From NCBI GenBank assembly GCA_902778935.1, contig CACYZT010000001.1, positions 1-64,000 on the forward strand: DNA of 64,000 bases, in the 5' to 3' direction. Every line of letters starts with the position of its first letter. Within the stretch, counting starts at the first letter, position 1. The translations under genes were made by a program, and so were the position numbers. The notes beneath the pieces are model-generated. The model had not been told where the DNA came from and searched no databases. It saw nothing but the letters and a program-made list of their open reading frames with translations. The stretch is from an uncultured Bacteroidales bacterium (GTDB taxonomy: Bacteria > Bacteroidota > Bacteroidia > Bacteroidales > Paludibacteraceae). Positions 49,336 through 60,084 of the stretch are shown in pieces.

Positions 49336-52300
49336 GTGCGCATACATGTACGCGGACATATTTTGGTGTGGATTTTACTACTATTAGTAGTAGGAAATCT
49401 GCGGGCGGAGACTGAACCGAAAGGTATGGTCGATAGCCTCGTTGTGGCACATGATAGTGTGGCTGACAAGACGGACAAATCGGACGGGCTGGACAAGACA
49501 GAAAAGAGTGCGGCTGCGATGAGAGCGGACAGCGTGACGCAGAGCGTGGCTGCGATGAGAGCGGATAGCGCTATGCGGGCAATGCGGCAGAGAGCAGACA
49601 GCGTGACGCAGAGAGACAGTTTGGACCGATTCTCGGGTGTGCAGGAGAGGAAAGAGCCGAAGAAGAGTCAGCTGTCGGGACCGGTACATTACCAGTCGAA
49701 CGACTCGATGATTATGATGGGTAACGGAACGGCGTATCTGCACGGCAAAGGCGATTTGAAATACGAGTCGATGGAGCTGCAGGCTGATTTTATCCGAATG
49801 AACATGGACAGCAGTCTCATTTATGCGCACGGCGTTTGGGACGACTTAGAGGAAGAATGGGTTGGCAAGCCGGTGTTCAATGACGGAAAAGAAAGCTACG
49901 AGACCAACGAGATTACCTATAACATCAAAACGCAGAAAGGTTATATCCGTCGCGTCGTAACCCAACAGGGCGAAGGCTATATCGTAGCCGACCGTACGAA
50001 GAAGATGGACGGCGATGTGATGATGATGGGTGGCGGCAAATACACGACCTGCGACAATCATGACCACCCGCACTTCTACCTTCAGTTGACGAAAGCGAAA
50101 GTGAAGCCCGGTGAATATATCGCTGCCGGACCGTCCTACATGGTGGTAGGCGATGTGCCTTTGCCGTTAGCGTTGCCGTTCGGTTTCTTCCCGTTCACGA
50201 ACACCTACTCCAGCGGTCTGATTATGCCGCAATTCGGCGACGATTACACGCGAGGCATGTACCTGAGCAATCTCGGTTACTATTTCGCGATATGCGATTA
50301 CATGGACCTGGAAGTGACGGGCGATATCTATACACGCGGTACGTGGGCTATTCGCGCGAAGACACGATATATATGGCGATACCATTTCTCGGGCAACCTG
50401 AGCATCAACTACCGAAACGACGTGACGGGTGAGCGGGGTATGCCGGACTATAGTGCGCGTAAGAACTTCAGCCTGACATGGTCGCACAGCCAAGATGCGA
50501 AATTCAACCCGTACAGCACATTCTCGGCGAGCGTCAACTTCTCGACCAGCGGGTACAACCGCAGTAACATCAACAGCTATTACAACCCCGAGGCGTATTC
50601 GGAGAACACGAAGAACAGTACAATCAACTTCACCCAGCGTTTCCCCGACAGCCCGTGGAGCCTGAGTATGTCTGCGAGCCTGACGCAACGAACGAGCGAC
50701 TCAACCATCAGTCTGACCGCTCCGCAACTATCCGTCAACATGAGTTCGGTCTATCCGTTCAAGCTATGGCGGCAGGCTTCGCTCAAGCGCCGAGGCAAAG
50801 TGGGCGGCAAAGAGAAATGGTACGAGAAAATCAAGATGAGTTACTCGATGAACGGCAAGATAGGCATCAATAACATCAAAGAGAAAGAGTTCATCCATTC
50901 GGATTTCCTGCGCGACTGGACCGTCGGACTGAACCACTCGATACCTATCAGCGCCAGTTTCACGCTCTTCAAATACCTGACGGTAACGCCGAACCTCAAC
51001 CTGCGCGACCGAATGTATTTCACGCGCATCGACCAGCATTGGGACGAAGTGGAACAAGCGCTCGCTCGCGACACAACCACCGGATTTTACAATGTGTTTG
51101 ATTTCGATGCCGGTGTCAGCCTACAGACCACCCTGTACGGTTTCTTCACGCCTATCAAGAAACTGTTCCCCAACAGTCCCGTGGAGAAATTCCGTCATGT
51201 GCTTCGTCCTCACCTGAGCATCAGTTACCATCCGGACTTCGGCGCAGAGTTCTGGGGTTACCACGGCACGTACGACCAGCCTGTCTATGCGGGTATCGAC
51301 AGCATAACCGGCCGCAAGAAGCAGAAACTGGACGAGGAAGGTAATCCTATCTACCAGCGGCAGACCTACTCGCGTTTCAACGGTCCGTACGGTAACGCAG
51401 GTCGAGGCATGTCCGCCACACTCAATTTCGGTATCGACAACAACCTCGAAGTGAAAGTGGTCAACAAAAAAGATACAACGGGCAAGAACCCGTACAAAGT
51501 GATTAGCCTGATAGACAAATTCAGCATCGACGGAGGTTATAACTTCGCCGTGGACTCGATGAACTGGAGTCAGTTTACCGTCAACGTGCGTTTGAAATTC
51601 CCTCGGTTGAACAACTACACGCTCAATTTCTCAACCCGTCTGGACCCGTATATGTATGAACTGAACGCGTTGGGCAACCCTGTCCGAACGAACAAACAGT
51701 ACTGGCACAACGGCCGGTTCCCGCACTGGGACGGTTTCAGCTGGTATTTCAGTTACACATTCAACAACCAGACCTTCAAGAAATGGCGAGAGAAGATAGA
51801 CGGCATCAAAGGCGAGAAGAGTTCAAAGAGTTCAATTGGTTCGAAGGACTCAAAAGATTCCGATGCTGACGAACCGAACCTCGAGACGATTGAACACGAC
51901 GAGGACGGAAACGTACGGAACGCCAAGTTGGGCGGCAAGAAAGAGTCCGAAGTGGATGACGGGTATGTGCGGACCGAATTCCCGTGGAGCCTGTCTGTCA
52001 GCTATTCGCTTGCCTACGCAAACGGCAGCGAATTTGACTACCAGAAGATGCAGTACAAAATGGTATGGCGTAACTCGCTGACGCTGAGCGGTAACCTCGG
52101 TCTGGGCAAAGGATGGAAAGTGAGCGCGAACATGACCTATAACTTCGATTACAAGAAAGTGACAGCCTGCTCGTTTAACGTCAGCCGCGACCTGCACTGC
52201 TGGAACATGACCGCCAGCATTAACCCGCTTGGCCCGTTCAAGAGCTACACATTCCACATCGGTGTGAACGCGTCCATTTTGAGCGACCTCAAATATGACA

Positions 52301-52344
52301 AGAACAGTAACTCATCGACCAACAGTCGAGTGAATTGGTGGTAA
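49336..52344 (+). CDS. lptD: LPS-assembly outer-membrane protein LptD-like
   Basis: Inserts LPS in the outer membrane (LptD/OstA family). The open frame starts at 49201, but the promoter at 49282-49312 lies inside that extension; GTG at 49336 gives a signal peptide (RIHVRGHILVWILLLLVVGN) and about 1002 aa. An N-terminal low-complexity region has imperfect repeats AAMRADSVTQ. OstA-like segment follows (GTAYLHGKGDLKYESMELQA), and a long barrel. A charged insertion near residue 850 (ESSKSSIGSKDSKDSDADE type) lies before the last strands. Periplasmic LPS partners are not in the window. Confidence 0.87.
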   Translation: MRIHVRGHILVWILLLLVVGNLRAETEPKGMVDSLVVAHDSVADKTDKSDGLDKTEKSAAAMRADSVTQSVAAMRADSAMRAMRQRADSVTQRDSLDRFSGVQERKEPKKSQLSGPVHYQSNDSMIMMGNGTAYLHGKGDLKYESMELQADFIRMNMDSSLIYAHGVWDDLEEEWVGKPVFNDGKESYETNEITYNIKTQKGYIRRVVTQQGEGYIVADRTKKMDGDVMMMGGGKYTTCDNHDHPHFYLQLTKAKVKPGEYIAAGPSYMVVGDVPLPLALPFGFFPFTNTYSSGLIMPQFGDDYTRGMYLSNLGYYFAICDYMDLEVTGDIYTRGTWAIRAKTRYIWRYHFSGNLSINYRNDVTGERGMPDYSARKNFSLTWSHSQDAKFNPYSTFSASVNFSTSGYNRSNINSYYNPEAYSENTKNSTINFTQRFPDSPWSLSMSASLTQRTSDSTISLTAPQLSVNMSSVYPFKLWRQASLKRRGKVGGKEKWYEKIKMSYSMNGKIGINNIKEKEFIHSDFLRDWTVGLNHSIPISASFTLFKYLTVTPNLNLRDRMYFTRIDQHWDEVEQALARDTTTGFYNVFDFDAGVSLQTTLYGFFTPIKKLFPNSPVEKFRHVLRPHLSISYHPDFGAEFWGYHGTYDQPVYAGIDSITGRKKQKLDEEGNPIYQRQTYSRFNGPYGNAGRGMSATLNFGIDNNLEVKVVNKKDTTGKNPYKVISLIDKFSIDGGYNFAVDSMNWSQFTVNVRLKFPRLNNYTLNFSTRLDPYMYELNALGNPVRTNKQYWHNGRFPHWDGFSWYFSYTFNNQTFKKWREKIDGIKGEKSSKSSIGSKDSKDSDADEPNLETIEHDEDGNVRNAKLGGKKESEVDDGYVRTEFPWSLSVSYSLAYANGSEFDYQKMQYKMVWRNSLTLSGNLGLGKGWKVSANMTYNFDYKKVTACSFNVSRDLHCWNMTASINPLGPFKSYTFHIGVNASILSDLKYDKNSNSSTNSRVNWW

Positions 52345-52365
52345 AATAATTAACATTTAGAATAT

Positions 52366-52947
52366 ATGAAAATCGAGAATTTGAAAGTAGTAAAAGCGAC
52401 GTACGAGCTGTACATCAACGGCGAGAACGGACAGGAAGAACTGATGGAAAAAGCGACGGAGGAGGCTCCGTTAGTATGGTGTCAGGGCGAAGGAATGATG
52501 TTACCCGCCTTCGAAGCCGCGATGGACGGCAAAGAGCAAGGTGACACCTTCGATTTCGTGCTCAAGGCCGCGGACGCCTACGGCGAGTACATCCAGGAAG
52601 GACTGATGACGCTCCCGAAGAAGATGTTCTTCAACGGCGACGGCGAGTTCGACGAAGAACGCGTCTATGAGGGTGCGATCGTGCCGATGAACACAGTGGA
52701 CGGACAAGTTGTCAAGGCGCAAGTTTGCGAGATAACAGACACCGAAGTGACGATTGACCTGAACCACCCCTACGCCGGCGAAGACCTGCATTTCAAAGGG
52801 ATGATTTTGGAAATCCGCGACGTGACCGAAGGTGAATTGAAGGCTATTCGTCATCGAGGTTGCGGCAAATGTCACGGTTCCTGCGGTGACTGCGGAGACG
52901 AACATTCCTGCGGCGACTGCGGTGAAGGATGCGGAAATTGTAAATAA
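52366..52947 (+). CDS. slyD: FKBP-type peptidyl-prolyl isomerase, SlyD-like
   Basis: 193 aa. FKBP core with the IF (insert-in-flap) domain: [36 protein letters not shown] and the [12 protein letters not shown] insert region, then metal-binding C-terminus: [20 protein letters not shown] followed by [11 protein letters not shown] with ten cysteines. This Cys-rich rather than His-rich tail suggests nickel, zinc or copper binding. It begins 21 nt after lptD. Confidence 0.93.
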   Translation: MKIENLKVVKATYELYINGENGQEELMEKATEEAPLVWCQGEGMMLPAFEAAMDGKEQGDTFDFVLKAADAYGEYIQEGLMTLPKKMFFNGDGEFDEERVYEGAIVPMNTVDGQVVKAQVCEITDTEVTIDLNHPYAGEDLHFKGMILEIRDVTEGELKAIRHRGCGKCHGSCGDCGDEHSCGDCGEGCGNCK

Positions 52948-52967
52948 CAACAAAATACTATAAAACT

Positions 52968-54284
52968 ATGGCAAATATTGTAGCGATAGTGGGTCGTCCC
53001 AACGTAGGGAAATCGACCTTGTTTAACCGCTTGACGGGTACTCATCGGGCGATAGTGATGAACACCGCCGGCACGACGCGTGACCGTCAGTACGGCAAAG
53101 CCGAGTGGTGCGGCCGCGAGTTCTCGGTTATCGACACAGGCGGCTGGGTGGTTAACAGCGATGACACCTTCGAGAGTGAGATTAACCGTCAGGTCGATTT
53201 GGCGATACGCGAAGCGGACGTGGTGCTGCTCGTGGTGGACGTGAACCAAGGTGTGACGGAATTTGACACCGAAGTGGCTCATCTGCTTCGTCAGGCGAAA
53301 AAACCGACCATCCTGGCGGTCAACAAAGTAGATACATTCGAGAACCAATACGGTGCGGCTGAGTTCTACAAACTCGGTCTGGGCGAACCGTTCATCGTTT
53401 CGGCGGAGAACGGTCTGGGAACCGGCGATCTGCTGGACGAAGTGGTGAGCCGTTTCCGTAAGGAAGATGACAGCGACGAGGAGCTGGAAGAGTTACCGCG
53501 TTTCGCGATAGTAGGTCGTCCCAATGCCGGCAAATCAAGTATTCTAAATGCATTTATCGGCGAAGAGCGTACCATCGTGACGGACATTCCCGGCACGACG
53601 CGCGACTCGATTTACACGCGGTACAACAAGTTCGGCAAGGATTTTTACCTGGTGGACACAGCCGGTATCCGCAAGAAAGCGAAAGTGACGGAAGACCAGG
53701 AGTATTACTCGGTTGTCCGCTCCATTCGCGCCATCGAGAACAGCGATGTGTGTATTCTGATGATTGACGCCACCCGCGGCATAGAGGCGCAGGATTTGAA
53801 CATCTACTCGCTCATCCAGAAGAACAAAAAAGGTCTCGTGGTGTGCATCAACAAATGGGATTTGATAGAGAGCAAGACCAACGCCGACATCAAAGCCTAC
53901 GAAGCCGCCATACGCGAGCGTATAGCTCCGTTTACGGATTTTCCGATTATTTTCACGAGTGCCGTTACCAAACAGCGTATTTTCAAAGTGGTGGAAACGG
54001 CTATCCATGTGTATGAGAACAAGAACAAAAAAGTGCCGACAGCACAGCTGAACGACAAGTTCCTGCCCCTCATCGAGAACTATCCGCCACCTGCATGGAA
54101 AGGCAAGTATATCAAGATTAAATACTGCACCCAACTGCCGAACACGCAGATACCTACCTTTGTATTCTTCGCCAACCTGCCGCAATACGTGAAAGAACCG
54201 TACAGAAGATTCCTGGAGAACAAGTTACGCGAGTGGTGGGATTTCACCGGCACACCGGTTCAATTGTTCATCCGAGCGAAATAA
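52968..54284 (+). CDS. der: GTPase Der (EngA)
   Basis: Tandem-GTPase needed for 50S assembly. 438 aa. G domain 1: GRPNVGKST (residues 8-16), DTGG, NKVD; G domain 2: GRPNAGKSS (~180), DTAG, NKWD; C-terminal KH-like domain. All motifs intact. Follows slyD after 20 nt. Confidence 0.98.
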   Translation: MANIVAIVGRPNVGKSTLFNRLTGTHRAIVMNTAGTTRDRQYGKAEWCGREFSVIDTGGWVVNSDDTFESEINRQVDLAIREADVVLLVVDVNQGVTEFDTEVAHLLRQAKKPTILAVNKVDTFENQYGAAEFYKLGLGEPFIVSAENGLGTGDLLDEVVSRFRKEDDSDEELEELPRFAIVGRPNAGKSSILNAFIGEERTIVTDIPGTTRDSIYTRYNKFGKDFYLVDTAGIRKKAKVTEDQEYYSVVRSIRAIENSDVCILMIDATRGIEAQDLNIYSLIQKNKKGLVVCINKWDLIESKTNADIKAYEAAIRERIAPFTDFPIIFTSAVTKQRIFKVVETAIHVYENKNKKVPTAQLNDKFLPLIENYPPPAWKGKYIKIKYCTQLPNTQIPTFVFFANLPQYVKEPYRRFLENKLREWWDFTGTPVQLFIRAK

Positions 54285-54341
54285 AGGCGCGGAGTGAAAG
54301 AACGATTTTTTAAGAAAAAGTTTCACTTTTTGCTTAAATGC

Positions 54342-54372
54342 TTGTATATATCAAAAAAAAGTTGTAACTTTG
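54342..54372 (+). promoter_or_regulatory. Promoter of the FAH-like/porU operon
   Basis: TTGT at 54342-54345 and TAACTTTG at 54365-54372, canonical spacing. Leader about 15 nt. Confidence 0.88.
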
Positions 54373-54391
54373 CACGCTTTTTGTTGGGTTT

Positions 54392-54922
54392 ATGAAGATA
54401 ATAGGCTTTGTTTATAGTAAAGGCGAATGGGAAATGGTGCTGAAAGGCGACTCATGTTTGCTGAACGGACGCAAGCCTATGTTCATACCCGACTGGACAA
54501 ACGAGTTAGGCGTGACGAATTGTATTCTTCTGCGCGTCAGCCGTTTGGGCAAAGAGATAGCACCACGCTTCGCGAACCGCTATTACGATGCCGTCGCTCC
54601 CGGAGCGGACTTTACAGCGCTGGACAAATTGCGTGAAGCGCAAGCAGCAGGCAAGCCCTGGACAGAAGCGATCGCGTTCGACTACTCGCTGGCGATAGGA
54701 GAATGGATTAACAATGATGGAATGAGCGCAACTACGTTGCTCAATGATGAATTGATTATTTCTCCTGAAGAAGCGATATCCAAGGCAAGCAGCGTAATGA
54801 CTATCCGGCAAGGAGATTTGATTTATATCCAAGCCAAACAACCACCGCGAGTGGTACAAAAAGAAGAAATAATCCACGTCAAAATAGACGGAGAAGAGAA
54901 ATTATATTGCAAAATCAAATGA
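54392..54922 (+). CDS. Small FAH-like protein upstream of porU
   Basis: 176 aa. The sequence suggests a divergent fumarylacetoacetate-hydrolase-like fold: MKIIGFVYSKGEW at the start and VMTIRQGDLIYIQA near the end, compared with the MTLxPGDxIxTGTP strand of FAH. The metal-binding ExE of true FAH enzymes is not visible, so catalysis is uncertain. Its stop overlaps the porU ATG (ATGA), and both share the promoter at 54342. The genomic link to porU is clear; a role in T9SS is inference. Confidence 0.55.
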   Translation: MKIIGFVYSKGEWEMVLKGDSCLLNGRKPMFIPDWTNELGVTNCILLRVSRLGKEIAPRFANRYYDAVAPGADFTALDKLREAQAAGKPWTEAIAFDYSLAIGEWINNDGMSATTLLNDELIISPEEAISKASSVMTIRQGDLIYIQAKQPPRVVQKEEIIHVKIDGEEKLYCKIK

Positions 54923-57900
54923 AAAAAGTACTATCCATAGTAGCCTTCTTGGCTTTGAGCATCTCCATGATGGCGGGTATTCACTCCTACGCGCCCAGTT
55001 CGGTATTGGCGAGTGGCAAATGGGTGAAAATCCGCGTGAGCGAGACCGGTGTGTGCCGCATGAGTTTTAGTGAGATACAGAGTGCCGGTCTGGACCCGCA
55101 ACAACTGCGTGTGTTCGGTTACGGTGGTGCGCAGAAACTGCAAGATTTCTCCAAGCCGAATATCGATGACCTGCCGCAGGTTCCGGTGTATGTAGGCGAT
55201 GGTTATGTGCTTTTCTGGGTACAAGGTTCCATCAGTTGGGAATACGCGGCAGACAAAGGACGTTTTTCGCATACCCGCAACACCTATTCGGACTACGGCT
55301 ATTATTTCCTGACCGACAACGTGGGTGAGTTACTGGCTCCACCATTTGCCGAACCGGTCAGCGGCACTCCGACCGATGTGACTTCCTATTCGGACATTCA
55401 GGTACATGACTATGACTCCGTTAACCTGATTGACCGTAACGGCGTGTCGGGTGGCGGCCGCTCGTTCTTCGGCGAACAGTTCAAAGCGAGCCAGACGCGT
55501 TCGTTCTCCTTCTCCACCCCGGATGCTATTTCTTCGGAGAAGAGCAAAGTGTATGTTGAATTGGCAGCCAGTAGTTCGGAGGCTTCTACTTTCAAAGCAA
55601 GCTGCAACGGCACCAGTGGAAGTGTGTCCATGGCCAAGATTCCGGATTTTTACACCATGGCCAGCCCGGGAACAATCACTCTATCGCCCAATACGGCTGA
55701 ATACCGACAGACGGTTTCGCTGCAACTACAGAGCAGCGTAGCCGGTACACTCGGATGGCTGGACTTTATCGAATTGACCACTCCTACTGCTCTGCGTATG
55801 CGTGGCGATTACTTACCGGTACGTACGCTGGCGAATCTGAACACCTCTACTCCTGTTCGTTTCTGCCTGGCTAACGCGAATGCGAACATGCAGGTATGGG
55901 ACGTAACCGACCTGAGTGCTATCCAACAGATGGCTACATCGCTGAGCAACGACACTCTCTATTGGACGGGGTCGCAAGCCAACGGCGTACGCGAGTACGT
56001 GGCGGTTAAGACGAACGGTTCACACTATGTATCTGCAACGGTAGTGGGTAATGTTCGTAATCAGAACCTGCATGAGTTGAGCAATATTGACTACGTCATC
56101 ATCTGTCCTTCGGGTTATGAAGCGGAGGGTATCCGTCTGGCACAGGCTCACGAGCAGAAACAAGGCATCACATGGGCGGTTGTCACAGACCAGCAGGTAT
56201 ATAACGAATTCTCTTCAGGCACACCGGATGCGACGGCTTACCGCTGGTTGATGAAGATGCTCTACGACCGCGGCAACGGTACCTCTATTGCCAAACCGCG
56301 ATGGTTGCTGCTGATGGGGCATGGTTCGTTCGACAACCGCAAGCTGCTGGCTACTTCCGGTACCAGTCTGTTACTAACATACGAATCCAAGAACTCGTTG
56401 AACGAGGTAAAAGGCTATGCGACGGATGACTATTTCGGTTTTCTGAACGACAATGAAGGCGAATCGGACACTCAGGGTCGTATGGATATAGGTGTGGGTC
56501 GTTTGCCGGTGGAGAATTTTGACGAAGCCCACTCGACGGTGGACAAGTTAATCCGCTACATAAACAACGTACACTCCGACAACAACAAGAATATCGGCAA
56601 ATGGAAGAACCAGATTGTCTATCTGGCGGACGACGGCGAGAACGGAACTCACACCGAGACGGCAGAGAAGAGCGCCGAGATGGTACGTCTTCAGAACCCT
56701 GATTTCGTGGTACACAAGATTTTCCTGGATGCCTATCCTCAGGAAGTGAATGCCAGCGGAGAGAGTTATCCTTTAGCCAAGAACCGCCTGACTAACCTGC
56801 TCAAGAACGGCGTGCTGTTCTTCGACTATTCCGGTCACGGAGGTTATAACGCTATTACCAACGAGTCCATTCTTAATATCAAAGATATCCAGAACATGTC
56901 CAACGAGAACCACGCGTTCTGGTTGTTCGCCACGTGTAGTTTCTCCCATTGCGATGCGGGCAAACGCTCCTCGGGCGAAGCGGCGGTACTGAACCCTGTG
57001 GGTGGAGCCATTGGCGTGCTGGCTGCTACGCGAACGGTGTATGCCGGTCCGAACACCGAACTGAACCGCAAGGTTTCTGCCGAACTGTTCCGTCACTCGG
57101 ATGTCTTCCATTACGACATGACCATCGGTGAGGCTGTGCGTGTAGGTAAAAACAACCTCGGTAGCGATGACAACAAAATGGCCTACGTGCTGCTGGGCGA
57201 TCCGGCTATCCGTCTGAACTACCCGACTGACTATTTCGTGAACACGAAGACACAAATGGACACGCTCAACGCGTTGAGTATCCAGCAGGTACAGGGTGAG
57301 ATTATCGACGAGGACAGTCTGGTAGTGGAAGACTTCAACGGACGTGTTGATATTACCATCTATGATAAGATGCAGTCTATCCCGACGCGCGACAACGACC
57401 ACGCGGGCGGAGAGCCGAAAGTGGTGGCGTACAACGATTACCCAAACACTATTTTCTCGGGTTCCACGCAAGTAACGGAGGGACGATTCCAATATACCTT
57501 TATGGTTCCGAAAGATATCCGTTATAACTATGGCAACGGTCGTATCGTCTATTACGCCGTTTCGCTCGACTCCGCAACGATGGAACTGTCGGAGGCTGTG
57601 GGCCACTTCGAGGACTTTACCGTTGGCGGTACCAATGCCATCGCTTTGGCAGACACGACGGGACCGGAGATGCAGATTTATCTGAACAGCAAAGCCTTCA
57701 AGGATGGCGACCGCACCTATCCTACTCCGCGTTTCTTTGCGGACCTGTATGATGAGAACGGTATCAATACCGCGGGCGCAGGTATCGGTCATGATTTGAT
57801 GATGATTATTGATGATAGTCCTATCATGATTTATTCGCTTAACGAGTACTTCACGGCGGAGAACAACAGTTACCAGAGAGGTCAGGTTAGTTATCTGATG

Positions 57901-58293
57901 GAGAAACTGGAAGACGGTCCTCACAGCTTGACTTTCCGCGCGTGGGACATGCTGAACAACAGTACCACCAAGAGTCTGAACTTCATCGTTGAGACAGGCT
58001 TAGATCCATCCATTTACTCAGTAATGACCTATCCGAACCCGGTTCGTCAGCAAGGAGTGGTTAATCTCATTGTCAACTACGACCAGCCTGACGAGCGTCT
58101 GACAACCGAAGTGTATCTGTATAACATCAACGGTCAGATGGTTTATCGTCATCAGCAGAACAATCCTGACCAAGTCAGCATCAACTTAAACGACCTTGGA
58201 TTACAGCCGGGCGTATATGTATATAATGTAAAAATCAAATCTGCATCGAGCAAGTATAGTACGAATGCGGGTAAAATTATAGTAACCAAATAG
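54919..58293 (+). CDS. porU: Type IX secretion sortase PorU
   Basis: Cell-surface gingipain-like (C25) sortase that cleaves CTD signals and attaches T9SS cargo to A-LPS. About 1124 aa. Signal peptide MKKVLSIVAFLALSISMMAG; C25 catalytic pair in FFDYSGHGGYN (His) and FWLFATCSFSHCD (Cys); Ig-like domains; and a C-terminal T9SS domain with YPNPVRQQGVVNL and GLQPGVYVYNVKI, GKIIVTK. ATG 54919 overlaps the FAH-like stop. It lies directly before porV, a common T9SS arrangement. Confidence 0.95.
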   Translation: MKKVLSIVAFLALSISMMAGIHSYAPSSVLASGKWVKIRVSETGVCRMSFSEIQSAGLDPQQLRVFGYGGAQKLQDFSKPNIDDLPQVPVYVGDGYVLFWVQGSISWEYAADKGRFSHTRNTYSDYGYYFLTDNVGELLAPPFAEPVSGTPTDVTSYSDIQVHDYDSVNLIDRNGVSGGGRSFFGEQFKASQTRSFSFSTPDAISSEKSKVYVELAASSSEASTFKASCNGTSGSVSMAKIPDFYTMASPGTITLSPNTAEYRQTVSLQLQSSVAGTLGWLDFIELTTPTALRMRGDYLPVRTLANLNTSTPVRFCLANANANMQVWDVTDLSAIQQMATSLSNDTLYWTGSQANGVREYVAVKTNGSHYVSATVVGNVRNQNLHELSNIDYVIICPSGYEAEGIRLAQAHEQKQGITWAVVTDQQVYNEFSSGTPDATAYRWLMKMLYDRGNGTSIAKPRWLLLMGHGSFDNRKLLATSGTSLLLTYESKNSLNEVKGYATDDYFGFLNDNEGESDTQGRMDIGVGRLPVENFDEAHSTVDKLIRYINNVHSDNNKNIGKWKNQIVYLADDGENGTHTETAEKSAEMVRLQNPDFVVHKIFLDAYPQEVNASGESYPLAKNRLTNLLKNGVLFFDYSGHGGYNAITNESILNIKDIQNMSNENHAFWLFATCSFSHCDAGKRSSGEAAVLNPVGGAIGVLAATRTVYAGPNTELNRKVSAELFRHSDVFHYDMTIGEAVRVGKNNLGSDDNKMAYVLLGDPAIRLNYPTDYFVNTKTQMDTLNALSIQQVQGEIIDEDSLVVEDFNGRVDITIYDKMQSIPTRDNDHAGGEPKVVAYNDYPNTIFSGSTQVTEGRFQYTFMVPKDIRYNYGNGRIVYYAVSLDSATMELSEAVGHFEDFTVGGTNAIALADTTGPEMQIYLNSKAFKDGDRTYPTPRFFADLYDENGINTAGAGIGHDLMMIIDDSPIMIYSLNEYFTAENNSYQRGQVSYLMEKLEDGPHSLTFRAWDMLNNSTTKSLNFIVETGLDPSIYSVMTYPNPVRQQGVVNLIVNYDQPDERLTTEVYLYNINGQMVYRHQQNNPDQVSINLNDLGLQPGVYVYNVKIKSASSKYSTNAGKIIVTK

Positions 58294-58364
58294 CCTATGG
58301 AACAAATCGCTTGAAACCAAACAAATGCAAAAAAAAAATAACAAAAAATAAGTACACATTAACA

Positions 58365-59570
58365 ATGAAAAAAGTAATTCTTTCTATTACAGCTGTCTTG
58401 TGCGCAGTAACGATGAATGCACAAGGTGTTCCTGATGACACGATGAATCCGCTTATCACAGCAATGCCGTCTTTGTCTATCGCGCCAGACGCACGTGCAG
58501 CAGGTCTGGGTGACCTCGGTGTGGCTACTGAAGCGGACTTTAACTCACAGTACTGGAATCCTGCCAAGTACGCTTATATGTACTCGAAGGGTGGTATAAC
58601 CGCCAACTATACCCCTTGGTTGCGCAAACTGGTAAGTGACATCGATTTGGCTTATCTCGCCGGTTTCTATAATTTCGGTGACCTCGGTGGCGGTATTGGT
58701 GCCAGCTTCACGTATTTCTCGATGGGTGACGTGCAGTTGACTGACGGTAGTGGTATGACGCCTATTACAGTTCGTCCGAACGAATGGGCACTGGACCTCA
58801 GTTACTTCCGCAAACTGCATGAGTACGTGTCGATGAGTGTGGCTGTTCGCTTCCTGTATTCGGACCTGAACAACGGTGTGAACACTTCCACCACCGGTGG
58901 TACGGAGATGCATCCGGCATGGACGATGGCAGCAGACCTGGGTATCTACTATCGCCAACCGTTTGAGTTGCCTTCCGGAACCAGCCATTTGGCTATCGGT
59001 TTGACGATTAAGAACCTCGGTGGTAAGATGGCTTATGCTACGGACGGAAGCAGCAACTTCATTCCCGCAAGCCTTAACATCGGTGCCGGTTATGAGATTC
59101 CTATTAACAAATACAACTTCCTGACGGTGAACGTAGAGGCCAACAAGATGATGGTTCCGAGCCGTTTGTCGAAATACACCACCGGTTTTGATGCTAACGA
59201 CCCGACCACATGGCGTGCAAGCCAGCAGGAGTATTCCGATTGGACTTCCGCTCGCGGTTGGTTCCAGTCCTTCGACGATGCTCCTGGTGGCTCGAAAGAG
59301 GAGTTCCAGGAAGTGCGTTGGGGTGCAGGTATCGAGTACAGCTACAACAAGCAGTTCTTTGCTCGCATGGGTTACAGCTACGAGAACTACTACAAGGGTA
59401 ACCGTAACTACCTCACTTTCGGTGCCGGTTTCCATCTCTCCATCGTGGCTCTGGATGTGTCGTACTGCGTAGGTCTGGCTTCGTCCAACCCGCTGGACCA
59501 GACGATGCGTTTCACGCTGGGCTTCGACCTCGCAGGTATCAAAGACCTCGTGGATAACCGCAAGAAATAA
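58365..59570 (+). CDS. porV: Type IX secretion outer-membrane protein PorV (LptO)
   Basis: FadL-like outer-membrane barrel that collects T9SS cargo and delivers it to PorU. About 401 aa; signal peptide MKKVILSITAVLCAVTMNAQ, then the PorV hallmark PDARAAGLGDLGVATEADFN and YWNPAKYAYM, and barrel end FTLGFDLAGIKDLVDNRKK. Start 58365 fits the signal peptide; upstream is Lys/Asn-rich and not PorV-like. 72 nt after porU. Together porU and porV support a working T9SS in this organism. Confidence 0.95.
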   Translation: MKKVILSITAVLCAVTMNAQGVPDDTMNPLITAMPSLSIAPDARAAGLGDLGVATEADFNSQYWNPAKYAYMYSKGGITANYTPWLRKLVSDIDLAYLAGFYNFGDLGGGIGASFTYFSMGDVQLTDGSGMTPITVRPNEWALDLSYFRKLHEYVSMSVAVRFLYSDLNNGVNTSTTGGTEMHPAWTMAADLGIYYRQPFELPSGTSHLAIGLTIKNLGGKMAYATDGSSNFIPASLNIGAGYEIPINKYNFLTVNVEANKMMVPSRLSKYTTGFDANDPTTWRASQQEYSDWTSARGWFQSFDDAPGGSKEEFQEVRWGAGIEYSYNKQFFARMGYSYENYYKGNRNYLTFGAGFHLSIVALDVSYCVGLASSNPLDQTMRFTLGFDLAGIKDLVDNRKK

Positions 59571-59591
59571 GTCTTTGAATCAGACCATTCC

Positions 59592-60071
59592 ATGCGTATC
59601 GGCTTTGGATATGATGTACATCAATTCGCCCCTGACCGCAAACTGTGGTTAGGGGGAATTGAGGTGCCGTGTGACCGCGGTCTGCTTGGTCACTCGGATG
59701 CCGACGTGGTTATCCATGCCTTGTGCGATGCCCTGTTAGGAGCGGCAGCCATGCGCGACATCGGTTACCATTTCCCTGACACCAAAGGGAATGAGTACGA
59801 AGGTATCGATTCGAAGATTCTCTTACGCCGTGTGATGGATATGCTCCGCGAAGCGGGTTATGAATTAGGCAACTGCGATATCACGATCTGTGCGCAGGCA
59901 CCCAAACTCAATCCGCATATAGACGCCATGCAAGCCTGTCTGGCTCAGGTGATGGGCGTTCAGCCCAACCAAGTAAGTCTGAAAGCGACAACCACCGAGC
60001 ATCTTGGTTTTGTCGGTCGCGAAGAAGGTATCGCCGCTTATGCGGTGGCATTGATAGAGAATAAAGAATAA
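59592..60071 (+). CDS. ispF: 2-C-methyl-D-erythritol 2,4-cyclodiphosphate synthase
   Basis: MEP pathway for isoprenoids. 159 aa, full length. Zinc ligands D8 and H10 (FGYDVHQF), HSDADVVIHALCDALLGA, and the CDP-site TTTEHLGFVGREEG are intact. 22 nt after porV. The stop codon lies within a GAATAAA repeat. Confidence 0.98.
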   Translation: MRIGFGYDVHQFAPDRKLWLGGIEVPCDRGLLGHSDADVVIHALCDALLGAAAMRDIGYHFPDTKGNEYEGIDSKILLRRVMDMLREAGYELGNCDITICAQAPKLNPHIDAMQACLAQVMGVQPNQVSLKATTTEHLGFVGREEGIAAYAVALIENKE

Positions 60072-60078
60072 AGAATAT
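60059..60078. repeat. 7-bp tandem array (GAATAAA) at the ispF 3' end
   Basis: GAATAAA, GAATAAA, GAATATC in register. It supplies the ispF stop codon. Confidence 0.65.
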
Positions 60079-60084
60079 CTCGAC

